Positions 23,240-36,137 of a stretch of 64,000 nucleotides of DNA are shown here, in pieces; within the stretch, counting starts at the first letter, position 1, and the number at the start of each line of letters is the position of its first letter. The notes under the pieces were generated by a model. It worked only from the letters and a program-made list of their open reading frames with translations, searched no databases and was not told the origin of the DNA. Source of the stretch: Absidia repens (taxonomy: Eukaryota > Mucoromycota > Mucoromycetes > Mucorales > Cunninghamellaceae); contig MCGE01000012.1 of NCBI GenBank assembly GCA_002105175.1, forward strand, positions 62,001 to 126,000, in the 5' to 3' direction. Made by a program: the position numbers and the translations under genes.

Positions 23240-24400
23240 GTCAGTGTGATGGAGACTATTTGTGGCAACACGGACTTTAATGACAGATATAAAGAGTAGA
23301 GTAGCAATAATACCACGCTTCATATCAAGTGACCTGAAACTTCAAGTCAGTTACTCAGAGAGTAGAATGGTGTATAGCGTCAGCAAGAGCCTCCTGGAGC
23401 ATCAGTATCATATGCATGATAGAGTGACCAATAAAAGCGAGTTCTTTTTTTTAAAAATGAAGGTGCGCTTGCCAGAAAACATGATATTACATAGCATTAC
23501 ATATTGTATAGCAAGCGACTACATTTATGGAACAACCTGGGCTCCTTAATCTGATCATTCGATTGCAAGAGGCTATGTTTAATACAAAGTGACCTAGGAC
23601 TGCCGATCAGTCCGCTGGGCCTCGAAAGTAGTTCTAGTGAGTGGGCAAGAAGGAAGTCTAGGGTAAATCATTCACAAAATAGGTACAACATCAACATTGT
23701 TTACTATCTAATTTATCGGAAGATGATTAACAGAGACACATTTTATTAAAGTATACTTCTAGACAGCAGATTTGAAGTGCTAGAATATGTTATAACAAAA
23801 GATGAAGGAGACTAAAGTGATATCTGAAGATTGGGCAAAAATAAACTAAAAGTACAGTTGTAAAATGGGATCTGATATACCGTGAAAGGTATGAGAATGA
23901 CTTACATCATATTGTTCATTGAGGTGTAACATTGGTCAACACTAATCAAAAGGGGTAATGGTAGTAAAAAAGGAATCTATTGTACAAGATAGGAGAAAGA
24001 GTAATGGGACATTTTTCATTAAAGCAAGTAAGAAGAGACATATTTTATTCAAATTTAGAGGCAAACTGCGGATAAACTAATACTAACTAAGTTAATGAAG
24101 GCTCCAAAATGCCAGCTAATGGTGGCTCTAAAACCCGAATCCAAAATGAAAGGGTTTCCCCATGTGTTTTGTAATCCCTGAGCCGAATCTCTTTCTGAAC
24201 TAATCCTGAAACTATTCTAAGTCCAACATAGCCCCATAGAGTTGAATGATGAAGAAGAAAAAGTAATTGAAAAGAAAGAGCGCGATAAGAGAGAAAAAAA
24301 AGTGAGGGTAAATAAAATTTTTCACGTGTGCTGGATTTGAATTGGTCTTCTTCCCACAAACGTGGAGTTCCTTAACCCCTCTGCCAAAACCTGCAAACAG
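23240..24400 (-). mobile_element. SINE-like repeat, copy D (best tRNA-like head)
   Basis: Minus orientation. The head at 24330-24400 is the clearest in the window: on the minus strand, GGTTTTGGCAGAGGGGTTAA matches a tRNA D-arm/A box (TGGCnnAGnGG), and about 40 nt later AATTCAAATCC matches a B box. The body has GAATCCAAAATGAAAGGGTT, CCCCATGTGTTTTGTAATCCC and TAATCCTGAAACTATTCTAAG. It extends left through ATTAAAG-headed modules to a section (ACCACGCTTCATATCAAGTG, 23310-23330) shared with copy E. Confidence 0.68.
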
Positions 24401-24841
24401 CATCAAATGGTTAAGACTTTCTTTGAGGTTACAATTTTACTGCTATGTAAAAAGATATCATTTAAATTTTTCGTGTGATTCAATATTTTTTACGTTTTTT
24501 GCGATATTTCATTCAAGTTTAGTTTTCCAAAAGAAAATAATTGTCATGCAATCAAATCAATATCAGTCGCACCCATGCAAACAATGTAGGTAATCCACAC
24601 CCATACATATCATTCATCCTTTTTCCCTATGACTCTTTTTTTCGCGCCATTCGGCCCCAATTTATCGTCATTTATGACCAATAAATACAAAAATAATAAT
24701 ATCTTTATTCGTTGAATTGTAGGGAGGTTGGGATAAAAAATGGATTGTTCGATTGAATACTTTATTGGGGAAGGGGAGAAAGAATAAAAACTAAGTAAAA
24801 CTACATTATCTAGGGATGATGGAATACTTTTGGTGTCCAAT
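24401..24841. other. 3' flank of PCF11
   Basis: AT-rich non-coding sequence between repeat copy D and the PCF11 stop codon. Nothing recognised. Confidence 0.5.
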
Positions 24842-27398
24842 TTATAAGTGATCCATCCGAGGTATTTTTGATTCTTGGTCCAAGACGTCTTCCAACTATA
24901 TTAGGAAAAACAGTTAACTCTGGCTTATCATCAATTCATATTTTCTCTATGCATCAAAGTATTACCTTTCGTTTTTGCCCCATATCATAATCTATTTTAT
25001 CACTATCCACATCCATGTTTTGTGTCAATGTTCTACTTTTCACAGCATCCGCATGACAGGTAGCATGATAAATCTAATATTTTAAAATCAAACAGGTTAC
25101 TTACTGGGCATGTTCTATAATTTTGTCTACTATTTTCCTACCTTGTTATCTACAAAAATGGCATTTTTATACATCCACTCTTCTTCGTCGTCATTCCATA
25201 CATCCGTAAACGATTCACCACAGATCGCGCACGGTTTGCGTTCACCATCATCATGAGGCATAATCACCATTGTGTCTTCCAATTGCTTATGTGCCCTATT
25301 CAACCTTTCCTTCTTTTCTTGTACCGACGACGGATGATTGTCCATACTTTTCATATCACCGAGATTCCTTGGATCATCCACATTTTGTTGTAAAGAAGGA
25401 CTGTCCTCATCACCATAGCGCCGTTGCTGCTTGTCGGTCATAAAGGTTGGCATTTGATGGCTCGTCAATTCACCTTCAGCACCATGAATCCAGTCGTTTT
25501 CAGAGACAAACCAAGAACGAGAGAGCCCGCGTTTCGCCCGTTCCTTCATACGCCGGTTTTGTCGAAAATGAGAATCCAAATGCCCATCCATCTTTTCTTT
25601 CCCTTCCTTGGTATCCGGATAACGAATACCGCATTGTTTACATTTCAAAGGCAATCGTGTATACAAGGCTTCCACTGCACCACGTCGTTCCCTAAAAAAA
25701 TATTTTAGTGAAATGCAAAAAATCAATAAAAATAATTGTATATATAGTTACCTTTGCAAGTCTTTGCTATCTAGACAAGGGGTATCAGTGGACAATGGTA
25801 ATGAACTTGAGGCAACAGATGGAAGTACATCGTTGGCAAGTGGTGGTGTAGGTGTAGATCCAGCCATTGGTGTGGCAGAAGCAGTCGTGACAGTATTAGC
25901 AGAATTAGTAAGAGATGGATGGAGAATCCCTTGAGATAATAGATTCTTCAAAAGATCCGTAGTGTTAACAGAAGTTGCTATTGGTGTTGGGGTAACAGAT
26001 GCTAAAGGCATTGGTGGTGGTGTCATAGGAGGATGAGACAAACGTTGGGAATGATTTTGTCCTGATGATGTTGCTGCTGGAGGTGAATGTGATAATGACT
26101 GCTGTTGATAAGTGTATGATGGACCGGGTTGAATTGGGTTGCTGGGAGTAAGCTATTTTTGTTTATGCAAAGAAAATTATGTAGTAAGTACTTAACCTGT
26201 CAATATATGCTAAAGCTCCCCTGTTTTTTAATTCCTTGTCCGAGGTCCATGATTTTCTTACCTGATTCAATAGTTGTTTGAGAGGATCCATTGAGGTGTT
26301 TGGAGGTGTGCCACGCCCATTATTGGGAGGAGGGGAAGGGGTGGTTATTTGTGGCCCATTTGGATTCAACTTTGCCCGATTTCTGGGATCCCGTGACTAA
26401 ATACGAAAAGAGGAAATATTAATCAGCATGTGATGAATGATCAATTTTTATCAGTTTACCTTTATATTCATTGGAACAACAGGAGAAACATTGGCTTGCT
26501 GTGGAAGTTGATGAGGGGAATGAGACTGGGATTGCTGAATAAAGTTAACGGCCCGTTCAATCGCTTCAGTGAGGTGACGAGCAAAAACAGGGCTACCATT
26601 GGGCATACCATTTTTCCAGGTTTGTAGAAGTCGTTCAAAACTTTTTCTTGTAGGAAGATCTACCAAAGTGTAAGTGTCCATAAAAAGCGATACAATGTTT
26701 CGAGCAAAATAAGTGATGTAAAGTCCGCCCACATTCTTGCAAATAGAGTCAATCAGGTATAGGACTGGGAGCTTCTGACCAGGCGCATTCTACACAAAAA
26801 AAAAAAGAAAAAAAAAGAAAAAAAAAATGCATAAGAAAACCATATGAAAATAACTGAATCCATAAAATAGGATCCAACTAAATAAGAATCAAATCACTGA
26901 TGATAATGATGCATCAAACGGAAAAATAACCAATCCATAACCATCTTTTTCTTTTCTTTTGTGTTCTTTTTTTTTTTTTCTCCAACTGTTTTATTCATCA
27001 TATCAAAAGGCATAATAATAATAAGGGGAAAAAAAAGAGGGGAAGAATAGAGCGCATGATCAAGCCAACTAATCAACCCAGTATATAAAACCAAACCAAA
27101 CCATTCCCTTCCACCATGCACACACACACACACACCACCTATCAAAAACCCCAAACTCCCACTAAATTATCTATAAACCATTGTCACTTACTGTCCGAAT
27201 TTGTCGTTCAATTTCCTGCACAATAAACATCGCTGCAAACTGGTTTTCTTGAGCTTTGATGGTAAGTCCGGTGATGATGGGTTTGCTGTTAAAAGTCAAG
27301 TCTGCCAATGAATCCCTATATGAAATTCTAGCGTTCTCCACTTCAGGATCCCCTGTTTTCTGAAGTTGTTGCTGTTGTTGCTGTTGTTGTGATTGAGG

Positions 27399-27447
<49 letters not shown>

Positions 27448-27530
27448 GATTGTTGCTGCTGTTGTTGTTGTTGTTGCTGTGATGGGACGGATGACATTGA
27501 AGTTGACATTGGTTGATCAAAGCCATTCAT
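24842..27530 (-). CDS. PCF11: Pre-mRNA cleavage complex II protein Pcf11
   Basis: Nuclear 3'-end processing and transcription termination factor that binds the RNA polymerase II CTD. Seven exons give 638 residues: 27530..27192, 26789..26460, 26396..26262, 26152..25752, 25691..25142, 25073..24966, 24895..24842. Residues 18-55 are an interrupted poly-Gln run. The CTD-interacting domain (about 61-195) is clear: ARISYRDSLADLTFNSKPII, FVVQ-type helix MFIVQEIERQIR, LPVLYLIDSICKNVGGLYI, then LVDLPTRKSFERLLQTWKNG. Pro/Ser-rich middle. The C-terminus has both Pcf11 zinc-binding modules: CKQCGIRYPDTKEGKEKMDG with HLDSHF, and CAICGESFTDVWNDDEEEW with the final HATCH supplied by the next exon. The 402-nt first intron is much longer than its neighbours. 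Confidence 0.93.
27365..27480 (-). repeat. Poly-Gln (CAA/CAG) coding microsatellite in PCF11
   Basis: Mostly TTG on the plus strand (CAA on the coding strand), encoding interrupted Gln runs at residues 18-55, immediately before the CTD-interacting domain. Confidence 0.9.
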
Positions 27531-28450
27531 AATGTAAATATGTTTATATATAAGAGATAAAAGAGACTAAACTAGTGTAGGATAAAAGGGAATGTAATAA
27601 ACTAATTATAAATATAATAAGGGGAGGATGGTAAAAAGATGAGGATAAGATGGGTTGATTCTAACACGCACACACAGAGAGAGAGAGAAAGCACAATGAA
27701 TTAATACACAATATATATATTTCAAATCATTAATTCAGAAGCTTACCAAGTATAAGATCGACAAAATACAGATATTGCGATAATAACCAAAGAGTATCAA
27801 GAAAGCTACACAAGTGAAAAGAAGAAAAATAAAAAAACGAGCGAAAGATTTTTTATTTTTCATTTTTTTCCTAATTTGAAACACCGGTTGAAAAAATGAG
27901 TTGGAGAGTCACACAGGGAAATTTCGACTGGTACAATTCATATAATCATGGTAGGGAAGACCTATATGGCAGAAAAATACCGTCATAATGGGCGTCAAAG
28001 AAGGCGGACAGGCGATGTACTAAAGCAGATAGATGTTGTGGGGATAACGTTGATATGAAGACACACTTCAACGAATGAATATAAGACTGACAACACAGAA
28101 CAAGTATTTGACTTTTTATATTCTTTTTATATTTTTATGCAGAAGGGTTAAATTCTACAGTACTATACAGTACAGTACTGTACTGTGGGCAAGTTTAAAC
28201 GCAGAGTCAATCATGTTCGTGTAGGAAGAATTTCAAATGGAAAATCATCATTGGTGTAACTGTTTTTGGTCAGTATTGATACGTTCATTTGTTTTAAATA
28301 CAATTTTTATTCAATAAAAAAAAAAAAAGATATAACACAATCACTTCAATCAATCACAATCATTAATGTGTAAACTAAACGAAGACTATAATAAAACTAA
28401 TACCAATAGTTCGCACCAGAAACCATGGCTCAGATTGGGGAGTCCATAGA
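27531..28450. other. Spacer upstream of PCF11
   Basis: Contains (AC)n and (AG)n stretches near 27666-27690, a perfect 20-bp palindrome at 28167-28186 and an A run at 28318-28329. No gene. Confidence 0.5.
28167..28186. repeat. Perfect 20-bp palindrome
   Basis: ACAGTACAGT followed directly by ACTGTACTGT. About 640 nt upstream of the PCF11 start. Could be a dimeric protein-binding site or simply a small hairpin. Confidence 0.85.
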
Positions 28451-31072
28451 TCAAAGCATATATCGGAATAGAGTCAAATCATCCAGGCTTCCATCAGCAT
28501 CAGATAGAGTCCAGTCCCTCTTTTTGAGTGGTCCATACATACTATCTCGCCGCCTATTTTCACGCACCAAAAGATACCGTAACAAACATGCCAAAAGAAT
28601 AGTCAAAAGTGTAAATACCAAACAGACAGTATGGCCAAGGCGATAATTAGGCGAATCAGCATCTCGGTAAATCTAAGTATACACACACCACATGAAACAA
28701 AAATTCAGGTTATTCACCATACAAATAAACAGACATGCATGATCCATACTTGAGTCCCAACAAGTCCAAACACCTTTATCCAATTGAAGAGATAAATATC
28801 AACATGTTAGCAAGTAAGTAGTATGCCAGTTGCTTTTCCTTTTATTTTACCTGAGAAAGCATGTTGGCAGCAGAGAGACTAACACCTCGCCGAGTATGTC
28901 CAAGCTGATTGTTTGATAACCATGATATTCCCTAGTCAATAGACTAAAAATCAGTATAAGGCGATACACCTGTCTATGTCATTATTTTTAACTTACCAAA
29001 GAGATGGTTGGATTAATACCACACGACACAAGAACGATACCAGTGTATTGCAGAGGAATGTTGTTTCCAATCAATAAGAGAGCATAACCTACTACAGTCA
29101 CAATAGAACATACGATAATAGGAAACCCACGTTGGCAAAGTCGATCCGACAATCTACATACACCCTAGCCATAAAAGAAGCGCAAACCCCCCCCCAATCC
29201 CATTTTATCATCAGTAACAAAATTCTCCTTGAATATTGAGTTTAATGCCTTACCAAAAGTGTGAAGCATCCAACCACATAAGGAGGCACTGATAGTAATT
29301 GTGCTTGAAGAGCATGGAACCCCATGGCCTTGACAATCGTTGGAAGAAATATACTGAAAGAAGAATGGCACATAATCATACCACCATTGATGACAGCCAC
29401 TATCCAAGTCTTGTAATCCAAAAGTGCTCCAGTAATTTCTTGAGAGTTCACCGTATCATCCTTTTTGCTTTTACCCTCCGAAATTGCGCGTTGAATGGCC
29501 AGCTCCTTTTCATCAGAAGTTAACCAATATTTGCTTGCTGTTTCTGGACTATAAAGATGCATAATATGGAGTGGATAAAAAAAATAAGTAGTGTTGCTTT
29601 TGGTTTTGTTTAGTATTGCGCCTGTACTTACTAGTTTGGTAAAAAGAAGAGACACAGTATACCAAGTAAAATAGTAGGAGCGCCTTCAATAATGAACATC
29701 CTATTTGGTAAAGTAAAGACGATTGAATTCACTACAGAGCATACTTTCCTGTCCTGTATCACAAATTCTACCCTGAGTACTTTCTCTTACCATCTCCACG
29801 ACGCAAGGCCAAGGAAATAATCCAAATTTTCCATAATAAGATATGCCCAGATACCTGCAAATGAACCTGCTATTGTCGAGGCTGCCAAGAATACAGATAC
29901 CTTTGTGAGAATGAGTAACGTGATACAATTATGTCTAAACAATATTCTTTTCATTTATGTATTTCTGACTTACTCTTGAGGCCATTTCGTGGCGTTGATA
30001 CCAAAAACTAAGTAAGAGCGGCACACAAGGCCCAAGGCCGGCTTCAGCACAACCAAGTACAAGTCTAGCTTTTGTGATGACAAGGAGAGAAGATGGATTT
30101 AGTATTTTTGGGATCTTGAAAAAGTGATTGCTCTTTTATAAGTACCTATCATCAAACCTGTAAGGTTATATGTTGCCGCAATACTATATAAATATATGGG
30201 GAAAGAATATCTATCAGTGAATCTCGCGTTGACAACATTTTTATCTGTTCAACCTTACCTGGTAGAGGAGACACCCTAGACGAGTAAATGACGAATAGAT
30301 GTACGTTAATATTGTTTGTTACTATCTTTTTTTTTTTTTTTGTTCATGTTTTCTTACCCAGATGATTGCAGTTAATCCTATCCATAACGATGGAGTGACT
30401 CTTTTAAGATGGACGAAAAAAGAGGATGAATAATTTTGCTCAAAGCCATTTATAGTCCAGCGAACCTACAATTTTAAAGCCAGATTTGACGGGATTTGAC
30501 ATAGCATGTAACCTGGATTATTGCATCAAAAGATTAGAATAATAAAAAGCATATTTTCCATTTCATGTGATTAGAAAAAAATACACATTACCGATAAAGA
30601 AAATCATCAAAGCATTGTAAAAATCGTTCCCTTGCAAATGTAAATCCATTTCAAATGAACCCAATCTAGCGTTTCCAATATTACTCTACAGACATAGGAT
30701 ATCATAAGTATATTTTCAGGCCTATCATTATGTATCTCAACATTGATGTATACATAATATTTGAATCTTTTTCTTACCCTATCCAAAGACGCAAAAAGAT
30801 ATAAAATAGCGACAAATGGCATCAAGCTTAGAGAAAATTTTGAAATGATTATGCAGTAGGAGATAGAAAAGAAAAAGATCGTTACTAAATATGGAAAGTC
30901 AATTGTCATGTTCATAAAAATCTTACCAAAAGTCTAGTTTTCGCAGAAGTCTTTTTTCTACCTGTGGATCCTTTTTTATTGAATTATATTCATATATTTT
31001 ATAATAGTTTTGGTCGTCTTTGGAAATGGGATAACAGACTTGCAATGAGCATCTAGGTTTCTCTTCGTCCAT
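28451..31072 (-). CDS. MFS anion:cation symporter, Dal5/Tna1-type permease
   Basis: Plasma-membrane uptake permease of the allantoate/nicotinate group; the substrate cannot be told from sequence. Fifteen exons sum to 497 residues: 31072..30927, 30826..30778, 30685..30592, 30512..30470, 30400..30358, 30275..30259, 30183..30146, 30068..29974, 29900..29791, 29700..29632, 29548..29254, 29164..28997, 28931..28851, 28773..28750, 28672..28451. Family marks: RKLDFCLMPFVAILYLFASL then DRSNIGNARL, CQIPSNLALKLVTPSLWIGL, the motif ARLVLGCAEAGLGPCVPLLL followed by SFWYQRHEMASR, WMFIIEGAPTILLGILCLFF, and TWIVAVINGGMIM in the second half. Exons of 17 and 24 nt are among the smallest in the window. The C-terminus keeps DADSPNYRLGHTV and a charged tail. 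Confidence 0.9.
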
Positions 31073-31739
31073 GTGTGGCTAGTGTATGATACGATATGTA
31101 TGTGTACTGTATTCAGTGATGTGTAAAGAAAGGAAACGGTACTGAAATGATAGACATAACAAAATAAAAAGTGCGATATTTATACAAAATTGGATTATCC
31201 TAAAATTAGGAAAAGGCAAAATTTTAAGGAACCAGTAGTTGGACTGACAAAGATCCGGATTGTAATGATCTATATGCAGTCTATAATACATACGGTATCA
31301 TATCAGCAAAAACTGAATTCTTTGGACTCAGGTGTCATGGCGGTGCACTATACTCTAATCCGAAAGGCTGCATTTATTTTATGTCCAGAGGCATTTCCTG
31401 TACCATTATGATACAGTTTTTTTTATTTTTTATTTTTTGAATATTGAAAAAAGAGCAGGGGTAAAAAAAAAAAAAAAAAAAAAAAAGTAGGGAGTGTGAA
31501 GCGCAAAATAGTATAAATCGTTTGGTGAAGTTCACGGCATGAGCCCCTTTCAAATTTAAAATAATTCATAAAGGCTAAATAATGATGAGTTTTTATTAAT
31601 ATATACAAAGAAGACATTGTAAATGGCATTGGTACAGTTGAATACAATCCAAAAAAAAAGAGAAAATCAAAAGTATGAATCGTATCCCTGACGGTCGATA
31701 CAGGTAAACTAAACTAAACTAAACTAGCCCATCGTAAAA
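31073..31739. other. Spacer between MSH3 and the permease
   Basis: Permease promoter and MSH3 3' flank. Holds an A run (31463-31484) and AACTAAACTAAACTAAACTAG near 31702-31725. No gene. Confidence 0.5.
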
Positions 31740-34700
31740 CTATATACTAGTCAAATCCAAATTAGAATAGAGAGCCTTGAAGCCATCCATATCCTCTTTC
31801 ATCATACAGCGGAATAATTCATTAGCGATGTGTTGCCTCCGATTCTTTGTTCTTTTTTGTTGTGCTAGTTCCATTTCCTCGGATTTCTTCTTCGCTTTTT
31901 CCAAGACACCAGGAGGTAGCCCAGCTAAATGCGCAACATTTAATCTATATAGGTAAAATAGTAAGCCTTCCATCATATCAATAATAAATGATTCATTTTG
32001 GTTTTCGTTACCCGTAGCTTTTTGTAGCAATCCCTTTTGCCAATTTGTATAAAAATATCACCTTGGGAATTTCTAATGGAAAAAAAGGGTAGTCAGTGGT
32101 GTTTTAAATATATAAACGTTGTTTTCAGCATGAAAAGTAGATCAAGTTTGGTTTTCATTACCATGTTGATCATCTTCTATAAACCCCATATGGCCATTCA
32201 CCGTTGATGTTGAGTATTTATTAGCAAGGATACCCAGGGCAGGATAATGAGTGACAAACAAAGTGATTGCATGGATCTACAACGAAGAAGTGAAAGAGAC
32301 ATACGTGAGAATATTGGTAATGATGGCTTTTTCGAATATTTACCTTTGTGATGAAGTGTTCCAGTACCGCATAAGCAATAGCCATTCCATCATGGGTACT
32401 CGTGCCTCGGCCCAGTTCATCTAGGATCACCAATGATTTGCTGGTAGCTTGCCTCATAATATCCGCTGTTTCATGCAATTCCACCATAAACGTACTTTCA
32501 CCTGTCATCATATTGTCTGAAGCCCCCATTCTATAATTCCAAAATAATGTTCAGTATTCATGCCTTTTTTCGGGGGAGGACGGAGTTGCTAACCTTGTAA
32601 ATATTGCATCCAAGATCCCAATTTCAGCAGATTCAGCAGGAACAAAGGAGCCAATTTGAGCCATCATCGATATCAATGCAACTTGACGAATGTAAGAGCT
32701 TTTCCCACCCATATTGGGACCAGTCAAAATTAGAGTTCGTATATCGTCCGACTATGTAAACAGTAAAAATAAATAGTAAGAACCAATGAGTGTTTCATAA
32801 CAGAGTGAACATGACGCCAAACGCGACGAGCTTACATCAAAGTGCACATCATTGGCAACATAAGCGTTCGCGCCTAGTATTCGTTCCACCATTGGATGTC
32901 GACCCTTCACAATATTGAGTTTAGTATCTGTCGTAAATATCGGCTTGACATAATTGGCTTGACCCGCGACCAAAGATAACGATAAAAGACAATCTAGTTG
33001 TGCCAAACATTGAATCACATCACGAAACAGGCCATAGCGTTCGGCAATAGATCTGTGATAAGAACATATATGATTAGCAATCAGCAGTGCTTTTTAATTC
33101 CATTTACCTCAAAAATCCTTTATAGGCGGCATGTGAGTCCAAGATAAGTTGCTCCCGGTGACGCTCTCGTTCTTTTAGCTTTTCGACGATAAATGGCGAA
33201 TGGAATCTTGATACTGCCTTCGTTCCATTGATCTTGACCCATTGCTTTGGCACCTTTTTCACCATTGAGTTCTTAACTTCTATCAAATACTGTTTTCAAT
33301 GGCTTAATAATTCATATTTTGTACCTATATATTCACTTTTTTTTTTTCTTACTTCAATTCCAGCCACATTCTTATATTCCATTGGGAAGTCCAAAGCCTT
33401 TTTCATTTCGACCATTTCGTCTTGTAGTTCCGTCTCCACAAAAGCGATATTCTAATGTATAATAGAATAACAATAAGTTTCATGATTGTTATTTACATCT
33501 CCATAATCTAACTTGCATGTACCTGTTTTTCGCGCCGTAGTTCAGGCCACTGATTACTGTCGGATCGAAGTAGTTCGGTGTTGCCATTTGGAGTACCAAG
33601 CGCATGCTGATTAATTTTATTCTTGAATTGGAGTGCTACGTCGTGTGTTGTTGGTAAAGTGTCGAATATAGTGTTGAGGAGGTCTGAGTGAAATCGGTGT
33701 TCTTGAGAATGTTGGCACCATTCAAATGTTTTGGAGACTTTCAAAAAGGCATCCAGCACGTTAATCAGTTCTGAAGGGGATGACTAGCAAAAAAAAAAAA
33801 AAAAAAAAATCAGCTGGTTAGTATATAACCAGTATATTTATTTTCTTCAAAAATATGCATTCTTACCGAGCCATAATTGATACGACAAAGTCCTTTTTCC
33901 AAATCAGGTAGGCTTTTCAATAGTTCTTGACCTTGGTCCCTTTTCGGATTGTTTGTAGCAATAAGCTCTTCTACAGCTTTTGTTCGTTGGTTTAACAGAC
34001 TGTCAATGGTGAAGATGGAAAAGAGTGAGTAATAAGGCATACACACGCACACACACCTACACACACGATAATACGCCTTCAGAGTCAAGTATACCTGATG
34101 TCAATCAAAGGACGGCCAACCCACTTTTTTAATAATCGCCTTCCAAAGTTTGTGCATGTATGGTTTAATACCGAGAAAAGTGATCCCTGTTCCGATAATG
34201 TTGTAGAGTTCCGGTATATTTCCAAATTGACCATTGTGTTCCCATTGATAACCATGTGACCACGGGAGGAGAAATGAGTAAAATATTTTGTAAGTTGGAA
34301 CGCATGTTCAAGCCCGAATTCCTTCAGATATCGTATGGTAACAGCCAAAGCTTTACTACGATATAATAAAATATAGATAGTCAGTAGTCAGAATTTTTTC
34401 TTTTTTATAGCAAGGCACATACATGACAATGTCAGGAAGTTTGAGGATGTCGCTGAGAAGCTGACCTAAGTTTTTTTGAAGTCAAGATTAGTCGTTTGTA
34501 AACAGGTTGTCAACAGACCACTTCCATCATATAATGAGGTTTACCTTTTTCATCCGATTTTTGCTCAGCATAAAAATCAGTGATATATGCCAGCGCATGA
34601 TTGTAATCACTGCAGAATTCATCATCAGAGTTTAATCGCTCTACACGGATCGCGTCACCCCAAGAAGTTGTCCTAATAAAAAAAAAGCCAGCCCGTCTGA

Positions 34701-36137
34701 GAATCCGACCCTGTCTCTATTCCCATTTTATTTGTACCTTTGATTCATGAGATGATTTGCTAGTTTCTCCGTAGGTTTGCTAAGTGATAACGGTAACAAT
34801 ACTTCGCAAGGTTCGATATGCAACAGTCGGGTCTCCAACTCACTTCGCATGTAGCCATCATCAAAGACATCATAAATGATATCCCCAGAAGAAGGTTGTA
34901 CAGCCTACAATTACCAAAGAAGAACAGAAAAAAAAAAAAAAAGAGATGTGAGATATGAGACAAGTATCATGTTGAAGCATAAGTTTTCTTTTCCCTTACA
35001 ACGATCCCAGTTTTGACAAATTCATCGCTACCAGATCCACCACGATTTTGTTCCATCACGCATAAAAGATAATTGCTTGACGTAGTTTCAACGCCGCCAT
35101 CAGCCGCCATATCGGTAGTAAACATTTCATCCACATACGTGCCTTTTGTATAGAGTTGTTGTAACTTGCGTTCAAAAGGGGCGCCACGATTTGATCCGAC
35201 AGCCTTGAGTGCAGCGGTTTCCATTTGCCGAACCACGCCTACTTTGTAACCGGCGTGGACCAGTCTAGGGAGATAGCGCAAATGATGATTAAAACCAGTG
35301 TGTTTGATTATTTGATGGTTTTCAGTATTTCTTACCTTCTTACATGTACATTTAAGCGATGAACCGGAATACTTGCAACATAAAAATTTCGATCAATAAA
35401 ATGTGCAATATTCAGTACCTTGGAAGCGGTCTATGAAGGAAGATGCATGGTAAATAAATCATGATAGAATGGGATTTGAACGTGTGTGATTTTACCTGGG
35501 CGTCCTCACCAAAAAATCGAAATTTGTAACCGACTTCAATCACAAGAAGGACACCTGGGTGTTTTTGTTTGAGATCGACCACTTGTTGTTCTAGAGGGGT
35601 ATATTTCATAGGAGGTGGAGTTGATTTTGGTTGTTGACGCTGTTGCTGGGTTTTGTTGGGTGCACTCTTGTTGGCAAACGTATCAAACAATGAGGTAGAA
35701 GATCCCGGTAGTGATAGTTTATCCTTCGGTTCGCTTTCTTGATCCATGTCTACATTAGCCATGTCATTATCAGTAGTAGCACCAAAGACCGATGTTTCGT
35801 GTTGTTCCAATCGTTGGCGTTTTAAGGCGCGAGTTTCTTCAAGATCGCCAAATGTTTTGACGAAGGCTTCGTGTCGTTTTTGTTTTTCCCGCGCTAATTG
35901 TTGTTCCGCATCGTCAGTAGCATCGCTGGTATCAGCAGTGGTTTGATATGTGCCCCCATGTCGAAACTGATTATGAAGTGCCAAAGGAGTAGGCGTGGGT
36001 GGTGGAATGGTCGGTTGTGTTGCGCAGGATGCTGATTTCAGAGCGTTTGTTTCCTCATTTGCTACCGAATCATTTGTGTTTTCATGTTTCTTCTTTTTGA
36101 AAAATGAGCTGAGTATTGATTGCTGTTTGCTACTCAT
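31740..36137 (-). CDS. MSH3: DNA mismatch repair protein Msh3
   Basis: MutS homologue that pairs with Msh2 (MutS-beta) to recognise insertion/deletion loops. About 17 exons and roughly 1,060 residues; joins are approximate. Early exons are 36137..35496, 35430..35336, 35264..35000 and 34904..34738. The N-terminus carries a PCNA-interacting box ([12 protein letters not shown], residues 6-17), as in other Msh3/Msh6 proteins. The mismatch-binding domain starts at [20 protein letters not shown] and [15 protein letters not shown], lacking the Phe-X-Glu of Msh6. The ATPase has Walker [10 protein letters not shown] (near 32705), then [20 protein letters not shown], Walker [13 protein letters not shown], and the His switch LFVTHYP. 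The last exon ([20 protein letters not shown]) is the Msh2-contact region. ATG 36137 was chosen because it puts the PCNA box at the N-terminus. Confidence 0.95.
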
